Source: Haemophilus pittmaniae
GTDB lineage: Bacteria > Pseudomonadota > Gammaproteobacteria > Enterobacterales > Pasteurellaceae
Direction of reading: 5' to 3'
Length of the DNA stretch: 64,000 nt
NCBI RefSeq assembly: GCF_900186995.1
Contig: NZ_LT906463.1
Span: 186,001-250,000 of the forward strand
The notes below the pieces were generated by a model. The model did not search any database. It saw nothing but the letters and a program-made list of their open reading frames with translations, and was not told the origin of the DNA. This document shows positions 9,962 through 19,539 of this stretch, one piece after another. Every line of letters starts with the position of its first letter. Within the stretch, counting starts at the first letter, position 1. The position numbers and the translations under genes are program-made.

Positions 9962-10777
9962 CTATGCTTTCTTTTGACAATGTGGACATACAAAGCTATT
10001 GCGTTGCCCGATAATCAAACTTTCAATCACGTGACCACAAACTGGACAAGGTTTTCCTGCTTTACCGTAAATTTGCAACTCTTGTGCAAAGTATCCAGGA
10101 CGCCCATCCGGTTGCAAAAAGTCTTTTAAGGTCGTGCCTCCTTGCTCAATAGCTCGGGTTAATTCAGCTTTAATGACCAAAACTAAGCGTTCACATTGTT
10201 TATGGGTAAGATTAGCGGCTAGTTTTTGCGGATGCAGGCGACAGTAAAATAAGCTTTCATTCGCATAAATATTGCCTACCCCAACAACCACGGCATTGTC
10301 CATTAAAAAGGATTTTACTGGAATTCGCCGCCCACGGGACTTTTTAAATAAATACTCCGCATTAAATTCATCGGCAAGTGGCTCCGGTCCAAGCTTAGCA
10401 AATAAATGAAAATTAGCTAAGTTATTCGTCCATAACCATGCACCGAAACGACGTGGATCGTTATAGCGCATCACTTTGCCATTATTCATTACAATATCTA
10501 AATGATCGTGCTTATCCGGTGGACTATCCTGCGACACAATACGCACAGAGCCCGACATGCCTAAATGACCGATGATATACCCCTGCTCCGTATGAATGAC
10601 AAGATATTTAGCGCGCCGCGTCAGCGCTAAAATCTTCACATGCTTAAGTTGAGCCAATTCAGCTGACACTGGCCAGCGTAGATTCGCCTGACGAATCACT
10701 ATATTTTCAATCGTAAAGCCTTTTAAGTAAGGACTGACTCCGCGTAGGGCCGTTTCAACTTCTGGAAGTTCTGGCAT
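9962..10777 (-). CDS. mutM: Formamidopyrimidine-DNA glycosylase (Fpg)
   Basis: Base-excision repair enzyme that removes 8-oxoguanine and cleaves the abasic site. The 271-residue protein starts MPELPEVET, with the catalytic Pro2 and Glu3, has the H2TH region ([15 protein letters not shown]) and ends in a C4 zinc finger (CPVCGH...CPHC). It reads toward rplA; upstream of it lie rpmG and rpmB on the same strand, a common mutM-rpmGB neighbourhood. Confidence 0.97.
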   Translation of the reverse strand: MPELPEVETALRGVSPYLKGFTIENIVIRQANLRWPVSAELAQLKHVKILALTRRAKYLVIHTEQGYIIGHLGMSGSVRIVSQDSPPDKHDHLDIVMNNGKVMRYNDPRRFGAWLWTNNLANFHLFAKLGPEPLADEFNAEYLFKKSRGRRIPVKSFLMDNAVVVGVGNIYANESLFYCRLHPQKLAANLTHKQCERLVLVIKAELTRAIEQGGTTLKDFLQPDGRPGYFAQELQIYGKAGKPCPVCGHVIESLIIGQRNSFVCPHCQKKA

Positions 10778-10861
10778 ATTCGATATTCTTTGAAAAACCT
10801 AGATTAACTTTATTTCCTCAACAAATTAGCCACAGCGAGCAGAAGGAAATAAAAGATATAA

Positions 10862-10887
10862 AAAAACCCGAACAATGTCGGGCTTTT
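10862..10887 (-). terminator. Terminator of rpmB-rpmG
   Basis: GCCCGAcattgTTCGGG-type stem read on the minus strand and followed by a T-run. Confidence 0.85.
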
Positions 10888-10901
10888 CAATTCTACAAAA
10901 A

Positions 10902-11072
10902 TTATTTAATTTTTGCTTCTTTATAGATAACGTGTTTACGTACTACCGGATCAAATTTTTTGATTTCCATTTTTTCAGGCATGTTACGTTTATTTTTATC
11001 AGTTGTGTAGAAGTGACCGGTCTCTGCAGTAGAAACTAAACGGATTTTCTCACGAGCGCCTTTCGCTGCCAT
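10902..11072 (-). CDS. rpmG: 50S ribosomal protein L33
   Basis: Small 56-residue large-subunit protein. Translation begins [12 protein letters not shown] and ends YKEAKIK; it contains [19 protein letters not shown], typical of L33. There are no zinc-ribbon cysteines, so this is the zinc-free form. GGAGC precedes the start, and rpmB lies 11 bases upstream, forming the usual rpmB-rpmG pair. Confidence 0.96.
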
Positions 11073-11083
11073 GTTTTAGCTCC

Positions 11084-11320
11084 TTAGATTTTTTCGCCAC
11101 GAGCACGGATTTCAGCTAACACTGCATCAATGCCTTTTTTATCGATAATACGCATACCTTTCGCAGTTAAACGTAAGGTTACGAAACGGTTTTCACTTTC
11201 AACCCAGAAACGGTGAGTGTGAAGGTTTGGAAGAAAACGACGACGTGTCGCATTTAATGCGTGGGAGCGGTTATTACCCACTGCCGGACGCTTGCCTGTT
11301 ACTTGACAGACTCTAGACAT
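11084..11320 (-). CDS. rpmB: 50S ribosomal protein L28
   Basis: Large-subunit protein of 78 residues starting [20 protein letters not shown], which is the family N terminus. I use the ATG at 11320, preceded by TTGGAGATT, rather than the ATG four codons upstream. It is transcribed ahead of rpmG. Confidence 0.96.
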
Positions 11321-11499
11321 AATAATCTCCAATAAATAAATATAAGCTCGAGCTTACGGTTCGGATTGCAAGTTGTAAACTTGACGCCTCGTCAGGTCGC
11401 CAAATCCGACCCGCCAACTATATTAAAGGTCGCCGATTATACTGACTTTGTTTTAATTTCTCAAGTATAAACTTTTCTAAGCGGCAAAAAAATCACCAG

Positions 11500-12156
11500 C
11501 TAGATTAGGCCATTTTCTGCAAATGAAAAGCAACGATTTTTCCCTACAATAAAATGATCAAGTATCCGCATTTCCATTAATTCAGCGGCTTCTACTATCT
11601 TGCGAGTGATCATTTTGTCTGAATCGCTGGGTAAAATCTCCCCTGAAGGGTGATTATGTGCCAAAATCAAAGCAGATGAATTGCAGTATAGCGCCGCCTT
11701 AATAATCTCTCGGGGATAAACCGCCGCAGCATTTATCGTCCCAGAAAACAACTGATCTTTTTTTATCAACTTATGCTGATTATCCAGAAACAGTACTAAA
11801 AAAACCTCCCGCTCTTCACCACTCAATTCTGCCTGTAAAAATAATCTTACGGTTTCAGGATCTGTAAAAGTCGGCTGAAACATTAGATTTTCCAACAAAT
11901 AACGCTTGGCCATCTCCATCACTGCATTAAGCTGAATAAATTGGGTTTTCCCTAATCCTTTTATCGCACAAAATTGTTTTTCATCTGCAGACAGCAGTCC
12001 CCGTAATGAACCAAATTCCTTGAGTACTAGTTCTGATAATTGTAAAACATTACAACCTTTTATTCCTGTTCGTAGAAATATCGCCAGTAATTCATGATCC
12101 GAAAGGCTTTTGGCTCCATGCAATGACAATTTTTCACGGGGCATCAACAATTCCAT
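11500..12156 (-). CDS. radC: RadC family JAB/MPN domain protein
   Basis: 218 residues: an N-terminal helix-hairpin-helix region (ELLAIFLRTGIKG...IKGLGKTQFIQL) and a C-terminal JAB/MPN metalloprotease-like domain with HNHPSGEILPSDSD, the metal-binding signature. Once thought to be a DNA repair protein; its true role is unclear. AGAAGGAGAG lies before the start. Divergent from coaBC with about 190 bases between them. Confidence 0.94.
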   Translation of the reverse strand: MELLMPREKLSLHGAKSLSDHELLAIFLRTGIKGCNVLQLSELVLKEFGSLRGLLSADEKQFCAIKGLGKTQFIQLNAVMEMAKRYLLENLMFQPTFTDPETVRLFLQAELSGEEREVFLVLFLDNQHKLIKKDQLFSGTINAAAVYPREIIKAALYCNSSALILAHNHPSGEILPSDSDKMITRKIVEAAELMEMRILDHFIVGKNRCFSFAENGLI

Positions 12157-12347
12157 ATGCTCTCTCCTTCTAATTCCATTGAAATATCTGAATATAACGA
12201 TGCATTCTCCTCAAGTATTTTAGTTGTACATAAAAAGAGATCTGTTCTTACAATTAGGATCACAAAATCAATTTTTTATTCTTTATAAATTACAGTAGAA
12301 TAGCGCGCATTGTTGATAACCACTAACAAACATCAAACGGTAATAAC

Positions 12348-13547
12348 ATGATTAATGGCAAGCATATTGTTGTCGGCATTACAGGCGGAATCGCTGCCTA
12401 TAAAACAATTGAGCTAATTCGCCTATTGCGCAAAAGTGATAATGAAGTACGTGTTGTATTAACACCGGCTGCAGCTGAATTTGTGACGCCTTTAACACTC
12501 CAAGCCATCTCGGGCAATGCTGTGGCACAATCCCTACTCGATCCTCAAGCTGAATTGGCAATGGGACATATAGAACTGGCCAAATGGGCTGATGCCGTTG
12601 TCATAGCTCCTGCTAGCGCAGATTTTATGGCTCGCTTAACAGTGGGGATGGCTAATGACCTATTAAGCACTATATGCCTTGCTACCGACGCACCAATCTT
12701 GCTTGCGCCAGCGATGAACCAGCAAATGTATCGTCAAACAATTACTCAACAAAATGTGGCTACACTTGCCAAGCGTGGAATTCATTTTATTGGTCCCAAT
12801 AACGGTTTTCAGGCCTGTGGCGATGTGGGGGCTGGAAGAATGTCTGAACCTGCAGAAATTTTTGAGGCAACTCAGTCACTCTTCGCAATAAAACAAGATT
12901 TAGCTAATTTAAGCATCGCTATCACAGCAGGTCCAACCCGTGAAGCTATCGATCCTGTTCGTTATATTTCTAACCACAGCTCAGGCAAAATGGGTTTTGC
13001 TATTGCCGAGGCTTTTGCCAAACGTGGGGCAAATGTTACCTTAATTGCTGGTCCCGTAAATCTTGCTACACCGAAGAATGTTCATCGTATTGATGTGACA
13101 ACCGCTCATGAAATGTGGCAAGTCTCCCTTGAAAGAGCGGTCAAAAATCATATTTTTATTGGCTGTGCAGCTGTAGCAGATTATCGTGTAGCAGAAGTCG
13201 CAGATCAAAAAATTAAAAAAACTAATGATAACGATGAGCTTTCCCTTAAATTAGTGAAAAATCCAGACATTATCGCGAGTGTTGCATATTTAGAACAAAA
13301 TAGGCCATTCGTGGTAGGCTTTGCTGCCGAAACACAAAATGTTGCAGGTTACGCTAAAGATAAACTACAACGTAAAAATTTAGACATGATTTGTGCTAAT
13401 GATGTTTCTGGCGGGCAAGTGTTTGGGCAAGATCAAAATGCCTTACATGTTTTTTGGAAAACAGGTGAAAAAGCTTTGCCATTAACTGATAAAAATAAAT
13501 TGGCAGAAATATTAGTGAGTGAAATTGTGGAGCATTACCACAAATAA
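12348..13547 (+). CDS. coaBC: Bifunctional phosphopantothenoylcysteine decarboxylase/synthetase
   Basis: Carries out two consecutive steps of coenzyme A synthesis. The N-terminal half (residues 1-190) is the flavin-dependent CoaC decarboxylase, with [10 protein letters not shown], the active-site His in [14 protein letters not shown] and the [10 protein letters not shown] flap. The C-terminal half (190-399) is the CTP-dependent CoaB ligase with [18 protein letters not shown]. First gene of a cluster with dut, slmA, yheU and crp; coaBC-dut-slmA order is conserved in gammaproteobacteria. Confidence 0.97.
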   Translation: MINGKHIVVGITGGIAAYKTIELIRLLRKSDNEVRVVLTPAAAEFVTPLTLQAISGNAVAQSLLDPQAELAMGHIELAKWADAVVIAPASADFMARLTVGMANDLLSTICLATDAPILLAPAMNQQMYRQTITQQNVATLAKRGIHFIGPNNGFQACGDVGAGRMSEPAEIFEATQSLFAIKQDLANLSIAITAGPTREAIDPVRYISNHSSGKMGFAIAEAFAKRGANVTLIAGPVNLATPKNVHRIDVTTAHEMWQVSLERAVKNHIFIGCAAVADYRVAEVADQKIKKTNDNDELSLKLVKNPDIIASVAYLEQNRPFVVGFAAETQNVAGYAKDKLQRKNLDMICANDVSGGQVFGQDQNALHVFWKTGEKALPLTDKNKLAEILVSEIVEHYHK

Positions 13548-13612
13548 AATACGCTAAATTCGGTTTTGCTTTCGTATAAAAATGACAAATTTCTTCAAAG
13601 GATAAAATTACA

Positions 13613-14068
13613 ATGAAAAAAATTGATGTAAAAATTTTAGATAACCGTATTGGTAATGAATTTCCTTTACCAACTTACGCAACCGAAGGCTCTGCCGGTT
13701 TAGATTTACGTGCATTGCTTGAAGAAAGCACTGAGATTTTACCAGGTGAGACCAAACTCATTCCTACAGGGCTTTCAATTTACATCGCGGATCCGAATTT
13801 AGCTGCAGTCATTTTACCTCGTTCCGGTTTAGGTCATAAACACGGTATTGTATTAGGTAACTTAGTTGGATTAATTGACTCAGATTACCAAGGGCCATTA
13901 ATGGTTTCTGTCTGGAATCGTGGTAGTGAACCATTCAAAATCGAAATAGGCGATCGTATTGCGCAACTAGTATTTGTTCCGGTAGTACAAGCTGCATTCA
14001 ATATTGTGAATGAGTTTACTGAAACCGAACGCGGTGAAGGTGGTTTTGGCCATTCAGGTAAAAAATAA
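13613..14068 (+). CDS. dut: Deoxyuridine 5'-triphosphate nucleotidohydrolase (dUTPase)
   Basis: Hydrolyses dUTP to dUMP, keeping uracil out of DNA and feeding dTMP synthesis. 151 residues with the five dUTPase motifs in order: [28 protein letters not shown] and the C-terminal GGFGHSG. AAAGGATAAA lies upstream of the ATG. slmA starts four bases after the stop. Confidence 0.98.
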   Translation: MKKIDVKILDNRIGNEFPLPTYATEGSAGLDLRALLEESTEILPGETKLIPTGLSIYIADPNLAAVILPRSGLGHKHGIVLGNLVGLIDSDYQGPLMVSVWNRGSEPFKIEIGDRIAQLVFVPVVQAAFNIVNEFTETERGEGGFGHSGKK

Positions 14069-14071
14069 AAT

Positions 14072-14725
14072 ATGATAGAACAATTGTCTTTAGTTGAAGT
14101 TGATGAGATTGACGCGGAAGTCAAAACGCCGAAAATCGAAAAACGTACGGTAAAAGAGCGTCGTCAACAAGTTTTAACAGTACTTACGCATATGCTCCAT
14201 TCAGAACGGGGGATGGAACGTATGACAACAGCCCGCCTTGCAGAAGCGGTCGGAGTCTCAGAAGCTGCGCTCTATCGGTATTTTCCAAGTAAAACCAAGA
14301 TGTTTGAAGCTCTCATTGAAAACATCGAAGCTAACTTGTTTAGTCGAATCAATGCATCCATTCGTAATGAAACCAATACCATGAATCGTGTTCATGATAT
14401 TTTGCAGATGATCCTTGACTTCGCCCGAAAAAATCCTGGTCTAACACGTATTCTCACCGGACATGCATTAATGTTTGAGGATGCTCAATTACAAGCCAGG
14501 GTAGCGCAATTTTTTGATCGTTTAGAAATGCAATTTGTGAATATTTTACAAATGCGTAAACTGCGTGAAGGACGAGGCTTCAATGTCGATGAACGAATTA
14601 TTGCTGCGCATTTGGTTACCCTATGCGAAGGACAGTTTATGCGTTATGTCCGCACTAACTTCCGACTTACTGCTAATCAAGGATTTCAACAGCAATGGCG
14701 CTTTCTTGAACCCCTTTTTGTTTAA
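14072..14725 (+). CDS. slmA: Nucleoid occlusion factor SlmA
   Basis: TetR-fold DNA-binding protein that stops FtsZ ring assembly over unsegregated chromosomes. The 217-residue protein has a helix-turn-helix around residues 45-70 ([23 protein letters not shown]) and the C-terminal dimer domain. Immediately downstream of dut, the conserved position. Confidence 0.95.
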   Translation: MIEQLSLVEVDEIDAEVKTPKIEKRTVKERRQQVLTVLTHMLHSERGMERMTTARLAEAVGVSEAALYRYFPSKTKMFEALIENIEANLFSRINASIRNETNTMNRVHDILQMILDFARKNPGLTRILTGHALMFEDAQLQARVAQFFDRLEMQFVNILQMRKLREGRGFNVDERIIAAHLVTLCEGQFMRYVRTNFRLTANQGFQQQWRFLEPLFV

Positions 14726-14746
14726 TTGACTTTAATTAGTAAATAT

Positions 14747-14962
14747 ATGATTATTCCGTGGCAATCCCTACCAGAAGACACTCTAGAAAACATTGTTGAA
14801 AGTGTGATTTTACGTGAAGGTACAGATTATGGTTGTCACGAATTAACGTTCGAGCAAAAAAAACAAAATCTACTCAGCCAGATTCGCCAAGGAAAGGCCA
14901 TAATCGAATGGTCGGAATTACACGAATCCATCGACATAAAAAATAAAATGGAATTTAAATAA
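14747..14962 (+). CDS. yheU: YheU family protein (UPF0270)
   Basis: Small 71-residue protein starting [19 protein letters not shown] with the family core LREGTDYG and WSELHES. Function unknown. I take the ATG at 14747; an upstream TTG at 14726 would add seven residues and has no family support. It sits between slmA and crp with short gaps on each side, so it is probably in the same transcript. Confidence 0.88.
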   Translation: MIIPWQSLPEDTLENIVESVILREGTDYGCHELTFEQKKQNLLSQIRQGKAIIEWSELHESIDIKNKMEFK

Positions 14963-14982
14963 ACATTTATAAAGGAGCCAAT

Positions 14983-15657
14983 ATGTCAAATGAATTACTC
15001 ACAAAAGGCCTAGAAGGTCAAATAAAACAGGATGAACACTCCATGCGCGATCCTGCACTAGATTGGTTCCTTACCCACTGCCATCTACATAAATATCCCG
15101 CAAAATCTACATTAATTCACGCCGGTGAAGAAGCTAATACCCTTTATTATTTAATTAAGGGCTCCGTAATGGTTTCTTCAAAAGATGAGGATGGTAAAGA
15201 GATGATCCTCACTTATTTGGGCTCAGGTCAATTTTTTGGTGAAGCAGGATTATTTGATGACAATGCCAAACGTTCCGCTTGGGTAAAAACCAAGACCCCT
15301 TGTGAGATCGCCGAAATCTCCTACAAAAAATATCGTCAATTAATTCAGGTAAATCCAGAAATATTAATGTTTTTAACGGCTCAATTATCCCATCGGCTAC
15401 AAAATACTTCACGTCAAGTGAGCAATCTAGCATTTTTGGATGTTGCTGGTCGAATTGCACAAACCCTTATTAACTTGGCAAAACAACCAGATGCGATGAC
15501 CCATCCTGACGGCATGCAAATCAAAATTACCCGTCAAGAGATTGGCCAGATGGTCGGTTGCTCACGTGAAACCGTAGGGCGCATCATTAAAATGCTAGAA
15601 GATCAAAATTTGATCTCGGCTCACGGTAAAACTATCGTTGTATACGGCACTCGCTAA
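14983..15657 (+). CDS. crp: cAMP receptor protein (catabolite activator)
   Basis: Global regulator that binds cAMP; in this family it also controls natural competence through CRP-S sites. 224 residues, with a slightly longer N terminus than E. coli. The cyclic-nucleotide domain has [20 protein letters not shown], and the C-terminal helix-turn-helix is [32 protein letters not shown] precedes the ATG. Followed by a strong terminator. Confidence 0.98.
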   Translation: MSNELLTKGLEGQIKQDEHSMRDPALDWFLTHCHLHKYPAKSTLIHAGEEANTLYYLIKGSVMVSSKDEDGKEMILTYLGSGQFFGEAGLFDDNAKRSAWVKTKTPCEIAEISYKKYRQLIQVNPEILMFLTAQLSHRLQNTSRQVSNLAFLDVAGRIAQTLINLAKQPDAMTHPDGMQIKITRQEIGQMVGCSRETVGRIIKMLEDQNLISAHGKTIVVYGTR

Positions 15658-15671
15658 TTTCAAATACATAT

Positions 15672-15703
15672 AAAAAACGCTTTGTAATTAAAGCGTTTTT
15701 TCG
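15672..15703 (+). terminator. Terminator of crp
   Basis: AAAAAACGCTTT/AAAGCGTTTTTT stem with a 6-7 base loop. Confidence 0.92.
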
Positions 15704-15775
15704 TTTCTAAGTATTAATTGCCAATATTTTATGCTAAATAAGAATAAAAATAGAGCGGTTATTTACTTATGCTAA

Positions 15776-15804
15776 TTGACAAACTTTATAAATCCAATGA
15801 TAAT
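15776..15804 (+). promoter_or_regulatory. Strong sigma70-type promoter in the crp-glmU gap
   Basis: Perfect -35 TTGACA (15776-15781), exactly 17 bases, then GATAAT (15799-15804). No reading frame on the plus strand follows, which points to an RNA gene starting near 15811. Confidence 0.65.
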
Positions 15805-15810
15805 ACAGGT

Positions 15811-16020
15811 CGCCTTCTAACGAGGTCTGTTAGAAGTCAGGATTGGTCTCCTGAAATATAAGTGGCTTTTAAGAAGATGTTGAGTCTTTTTAATTATATC
15901 GCAAACTGGTAAACCAGAGATGCAACTCTATGGTGAGCTAAGTGGAAATCCCGCAGGGATGCGATGCAGTAAGCCACTTGCTGTTAAGACCAATTCTGCT
16001 TAGTCTCACCACCCTCTTTT
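15811..16020 (+). ncRNA. Candidate structured small RNA of unknown family
   Basis: About 210 bases without a plausible reading frame, behind a strong promoter. Perfect helices seen: CTTCTAAC/GTTAGAAG hairpin (15814-15836); CAGGA/TCCTG (15838-15853); ATTGGTCT 15842-15849 with AGACCAAT 15987-15994; AAGTGGCTT 15860-15868 with AAGCCACTT 15971-15979; ATCGCA 15898-15903 with TGCGAT 15960-15965; CTGG/CCAG (15906-15917); TCCC/GGGA (15949-15959). TGGTGAGCTAAG 15931-15942 pairs with CTTAGTCTCACCA 15999-16011 with one bulge, crossing the long-range helices like a pseudoknot. CTCTTTT follows. I find no 6S, SRP, tmRNA or RNase P signatures. The ends are estimates. Confidence 0.55.
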
Positions 16021-16048
16021 CATTTTCCCAATATTTTTGTCTTTCATA

Positions 16049-16110
16049 AAAACGCCCTTTGTATTTTTAGCGTTTTCCATAGAATATAAGATAACCCATT
16101 GATTTTACTA
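16049..16110 (-). repeat. 61-bp intergenic repeat, copy 3 (divergent)
   Basis: On the minus strand it starts TAGTAAAATCAATGGGTTA and ends AAAGGGCGTTTT. It follows glmU and its terminator in the same orientation. Confidence 0.7.
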
Positions 16111-16161
16111 CAATCATTTTAAAAACTGGAACAAAAGACATTAATAACTGAATTGTAAAAA

Positions 16162-16187
16162 TAAAAAACCCCGCTCACGCGGGGTTA
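16162..16187 (-). terminator. Terminator of glmU
   Basis: AACCCCGC/GCGGGGTT stem with a TGAG-type loop; read on minus it ends in TTTTTTATT. Confidence 0.9.
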
Positions 16188-16196
16188 TTCATTTTA

Positions 16197-17570
16197 TTAC
16201 GATTTTTTCTTCACCGGGCGTTGCCAGCCTTGAATATGCCGTTGTGGCACACGAGTAATCACTAATTCATCTTTTTCTACATTACGGGTAATCGTTGAGC
16301 CTGCACCAATTGTCGCCCCATCGGCTACACTCACTGGCGCAACCAACTGAGTATCAGAGCCCACAAAAACATCATTACCGATAATTGTTTTGAATTTATT
16401 GGCACCATCATAATTACAAGTGATCACACCTGCACCGATATTACAATTTGAACCAATTTCTGCATCGCCCACATAGGTTAAATGATTAACTTTAGAGCCC
16501 TTACCAACAACAGCTTTTTTAATTTCCACAAAGTTTCCTACATGGGTTTCAGCGGCTAATTCTGCGCCTGGGCGTAAACGTGAGAATGGTCCAATCGCTG
16601 CTTTTTCACCGACGGATGCCTCTTCCAATACGGAATAAGGTTTGATTTCCACATCATCCGCGATAGTCACATTCTTCAATACACAACCGGCACCGATCTT
16701 CACTCGTGAGCCCAAACGTACATTGCCTTCAATAATTACATTGACATCAATCTCAACATCTTTACCGTGCTCCAAAGAACCACGTAAATCAAAGCGTTCC
16801 GGATCAATTAAAGTTACACCGGCTAATAACAAACGTTCCGCCTGTTTACGTTGATAATAACGTTCTAACGCAGCTAATTGTAGACGATTATTAGCACCTT
16901 CTACTTCCATATACTCAGTTGCCTGTACCGCAGCAACCCGACAGCCATCCTGATTAGCCAAAGCAATTACATCAGTCAAATAAAATTCACCCTGAGCATT
17001 ATTATTGCTGACACGGGATAACCATTTTTTCAAATTAGCACCATCCGCTACCAACACGCCGGTATTCACTTCTTGAATCTTGAGCTGTTCTGCATTGGCA
17101 TCTTTTTGTTCCACGATAGCTACCACATTGCCATCTTTACGAATAATACGACCATAACCGGTTGGATTATCCAAATTAACCGTTAGTAAAGCGATACCAT
17201 TATCCGGTTTAGCGGCAATTAATTGATTTAAGGTCGCTTGGCTAACTAGCGGCGCATCACCGTATAAAATAACGATATTTTCATCATCCTTAAAGAAAGG
17301 TGCCGCTTGTTGTACCGCATGTGCGGTACCTAATTGCTCGGCTTGGAACACCCAATTAACCGGCTCATCAGCCAAACGTTCGCGCATCAATTCGCCGCCA
17401 TGGCCATAAATCAAATGCACCTGCTCCGCACCTAATTGCAATGCGGTATCAATCACATGTTTCACCATCGGTTTGCCGGCTACTTTGTGTAATACCTTCG
17501 GTAAATCGGAATACATACGGGTTCCTTTGCCCGCGGCTAAAATTACTGCGCTTAATGCTTTCTGAGTCAT
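16197..17570 (-). CDS. glmU: Bifunctional N-acetylglucosamine-1-phosphate uridyltransferase/glucosamine-1-phosphate acetyltransferase
   Basis: Makes UDP-GlcNAc for peptidoglycan and LPS. The 457-residue protein has the N-terminal nucleotidyltransferase domain ([20 protein letters not shown]) and a C-terminal left-handed beta-helix acetyltransferase (repeated hexapeptides, [14 protein letters not shown]-like [14 protein letters not shown]). The ATG at 17570 is preceded by AAGGATG; the longer frame to 17603 lacks support. The pathway partner glmS is at 54-55.8 kb; no glmM is seen in the window. Confidence 0.98.
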   Translation of the reverse strand: MTQKALSAVILAAGKGTRMYSDLPKVLHKVAGKPMVKHVIDTALQLGAEQVHLIYGHGGELMRERLADEPVNWVFQAEQLGTAHAVQQAAPFFKDDENIVILYGDAPLVSQATLNQLIAAKPDNGIALLTVNLDNPTGYGRIIRKDGNVVAIVEQKDANAEQLKIQEVNTGVLVADGANLKKWLSRVSNNNAQGEFYLTDVIALANQDGCRVAAVQATEYMEVEGANNRLQLAALERYYQRKQAERLLLAGVTLIDPERFDLRGSLEHGKDVEIDVNVIIEGNVRLGSRVKIGAGCVLKNVTIADDVEIKPYSVLEEASVGEKAAIGPFSRLRPGAELAAETHVGNFVEIKKAVVGKGSKVNHLTYVGDAEIGSNCNIGAGVITCNYDGANKFKTIIGNDVFVGSDTQLVAPVSVADGATIGAGSTITRNVEKDELVITRVPQRHIQGWQRPVKKKS

Positions 17571-17699
17571 AAATTCATCCTTTTTGGAAAAAACGCCCGC
17601 CATTCTAGCCTAGAACCGCCGGAATAGTAAGTAATTTAGCTTTTCTCGCCGATCCCCAGCCCCATAAAGTTGGCAAAAATGGCTTTCTTTTATTTATAT

Positions 17700-17760
17700 G
17701 AACGCTATCTTGTTTTCCGGAGTTTTTCAAAAAACACAATGTAACCAATTGATTTTATTA
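17700..17760 (-). repeat. 61-bp intergenic repeat, copy 4
   Basis: On the minus strand it begins TAATAAAATCAATTGGTTA and ends AAGATAGCGTT. It follows the glnA terminator in glnA orientation. Confidence 0.75.
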
Positions 17761-17800
17761 GAGGTTCATCAAAAACAAGATAAACATCAGATTTTGCCAC

Positions 17801-17828
17801 AAAAAAAAGCCCGCTAAATAGCGGGCCT
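17801..17828 (-). terminator. Terminator of glnA
   Basis: GCCCGCTA/TAGCGGGC stem with a minimal loop, read on minus into a run of eight T. Confidence 0.92.
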
Positions 17829-17842
17829 TATGGTTTAACACA

Positions 17843-19261
17843 TTAAGCGTAGTACATTTCAAACTCAATTGGATGCGGAGTCATATTTAAACGCTCGACT
17901 TCTTTGCGTTTGATACCGATGAAAGCATCAATAAAGTCTTTAGCAAATACACCACCTTGGGTTAAGAATTCATAATCTTTTTCTAATGAATTCAACGCTT
18001 CCTCTAATGAACTTGCTACAGCAGGAATATCTTTTAATTCTTCCGGTGGCAAGTCGTAAAGGTTTTTATCCATTGCATCACCCGGATGAATTTTATTGAT
18101 AACGCCATCAAGGCCGGCCATCAATAATGCTGCAAAAGCCAAGTATGGGTTTGCTGTTGGATCCGGGAAGCGTGCTTCAACACGAATGGCTTTCGGGCTA
18201 GTGACCGCTGGAATACGGATAGAAGCGGAACGGTTACTTGCCGAGTAAGCCAATAATACCGGGGCTTCAAAGCCTGGCACCAAACGTTTATAAGAGTTAG
18301 TACTTGGGTTGGTGAAGGCATTTAAAGCTTTCGCATGCTTAATAATACCACCGATGTAATAAAGTGCAGTTTCAGAAAGACCGGCATATTTATCACCTTG
18401 GAAAATGTTCTTACCGTCTTTGCTCAAGGACATATTACAGTGCATCCCTGAACCATTATCGCCAGTGATTGGTTTCGGCATAAAGCAGGCCGTTTTACCA
18501 TGTTCAAGCGCCACATTTTGTACCACATATTTATAAATTTGGGTTTCATCGGCTTTTAGGGTCAATGTATTAAATTTAGTCGCAATTTCATTTTGACCCG
18601 CTGTCGCCACTTCATGGTGATGTGCTTCGATAACCAAACCCAGTTCTTCTAAAATCAAACACATTTCAGAACGAATATCATGGGCGCTATCAACCGGTGC
18701 CACGGCGCAATAACCGCCTTTGGTTAACGGACGATAAGCATTATTGCCGCCTTCATACACTTTATTAGTATTCCAGCTGGCTTCAACATCATCTACTTGA
18801 TAACCATTGCCATTCATGGCGACATTGAAACGCACATCATCGAATAAGAAAAATTCCGGTTCTGGGCCAAAAAGCGCAGCATCAGCAATACCGGTTGAAC
18901 GCATATAATTTTCAGCACGAATCGCAATTGAGCGAGGATCACGATCGTAGCTTTGCATCGTTGTCGGTTCATACACACTACAACGAATAGAGAGGGTTGG
19001 AATCTGGGCAAACGGGTCAACCACCGCAGTTTCAGCGATTGGCATTAATAACATATCGGCTTTATTAATGGTTTTCCAGCCTTCTACTGACGAACCATCG
19101 AACATTTTACCGTCTTCAAACATATCTTCATCCACTAAGCTCACCGGAATAGAAACACCGTGTTCCTTACCTTTAATATCAGTAAAGCGAAGTAGTGCGA
19201 ACTTAATATCGTTCTCTTCGATTAGTTTAAATACGTTGGCGATTGCATTTGCGTTTGACAT
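17843..19261 (-). CDS. glnA: Glutamine synthetase type I
   Basis: Assimilates ammonia by making glutamine from glutamate and ATP. The 472-residue length is typical of the adenylylated GSI-beta class. Visible motifs: [34 protein letters not shown]-site residues [22 protein letters not shown], and the [10 protein letters not shown] segment holding the adenylylation tyrosine. The ATG at 19261 has GAGGAAT upstream; the open frame to 19429 is non-coding leader. Divergent from typA. Confidence 0.98.
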   Translation of the reverse strand: MSNANAIANVFKLIEENDIKFALLRFTDIKGKEHGVSIPVSLVDEDMFEDGKMFDGSSVEGWKTINKADMLLMPIAETAVVDPFAQIPTLSIRCSVYEPTTMQSYDRDPRSIAIRAENYMRSTGIADAALFGPEPEFFLFDDVRFNVAMNGNGYQVDDVEASWNTNKVYEGGNNAYRPLTKGGYCAVAPVDSAHDIRSEMCLILEELGLVIEAHHHEVATAGQNEIATKFNTLTLKADETQIYKYVVQNVALEHGKTACFMPKPITGDNGSGMHCNMSLSKDGKNIFQGDKYAGLSETALYYIGGIIKHAKALNAFTNPSTNSYKRLVPGFEAPVLLAYSASNRSASIRIPAVTSPKAIRVEARFPDPTANPYLAFAALLMAGLDGVINKIHPGDAMDKNLYDLPPEELKDIPAVASSLEEALNSLEKDYEFLTQGGVFAKDFIDAFIGIKRKEVERLNMTPHPIEFEMYYA

Positions 19262-19455
19262 AAAAATTCCTCTATTGGGTTTTGTTATCAAGAAATAAGG
19301 CTGCATTATACTGTAATTACCCAGTATTTTCATTGGATTTATTTTAGTCAATCCGCCTATTTTGCATAGCCGAGAAATAAAAAAGCGTGTATACTTTCCG
19401 CCCTTTCGCGCCACCCCAGGCGCGTTCAAGTCTCAATGTTTTAACTCTCTTACTC

Positions 19456-19519
19456 GGCTGTGTGGAACATTGTTGCACGCACCTCGATATGCCGTGCGTG
19501 ATTAACCGCTCACACGGCC
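19456..19519 (+). promoter_or_regulatory. Nested hairpin in the typA leader
   Basis: Outer helix GGCTGTGTG (19456-19464) with CACACGGCC (19511-19519), one G-U pair; inner helix CACGCAC (19476-19482) with GTGCGTG (19494-19500), perfect. The structure ends 20 bases before the typA start. TATACT at 19390-19395 is a possible -10 element placing it in the transcript. A regulatory role is inferred. Confidence 0.45.
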
Positions 19520-19539
19520 CACAAACAAAGAACGCAATA

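Noticed and set aside
15776..16020. 6S RNA, 4.5S RNA, tmRNA, RNase P RNA or cobalamin riboswitch as the identity of the RNA candidate
   Set aside because: The conserved blocks I know for these (6S central bulge region, SRP GGAAGCAGCC loop, tmRNA tRNA-like ends, RNase P GAGGAAAGUCC and ACAGAA, the B12 box after a GCC-rich core) are missing or in the wrong order, and there is no gene downstream on the same strand for a riboswitch.
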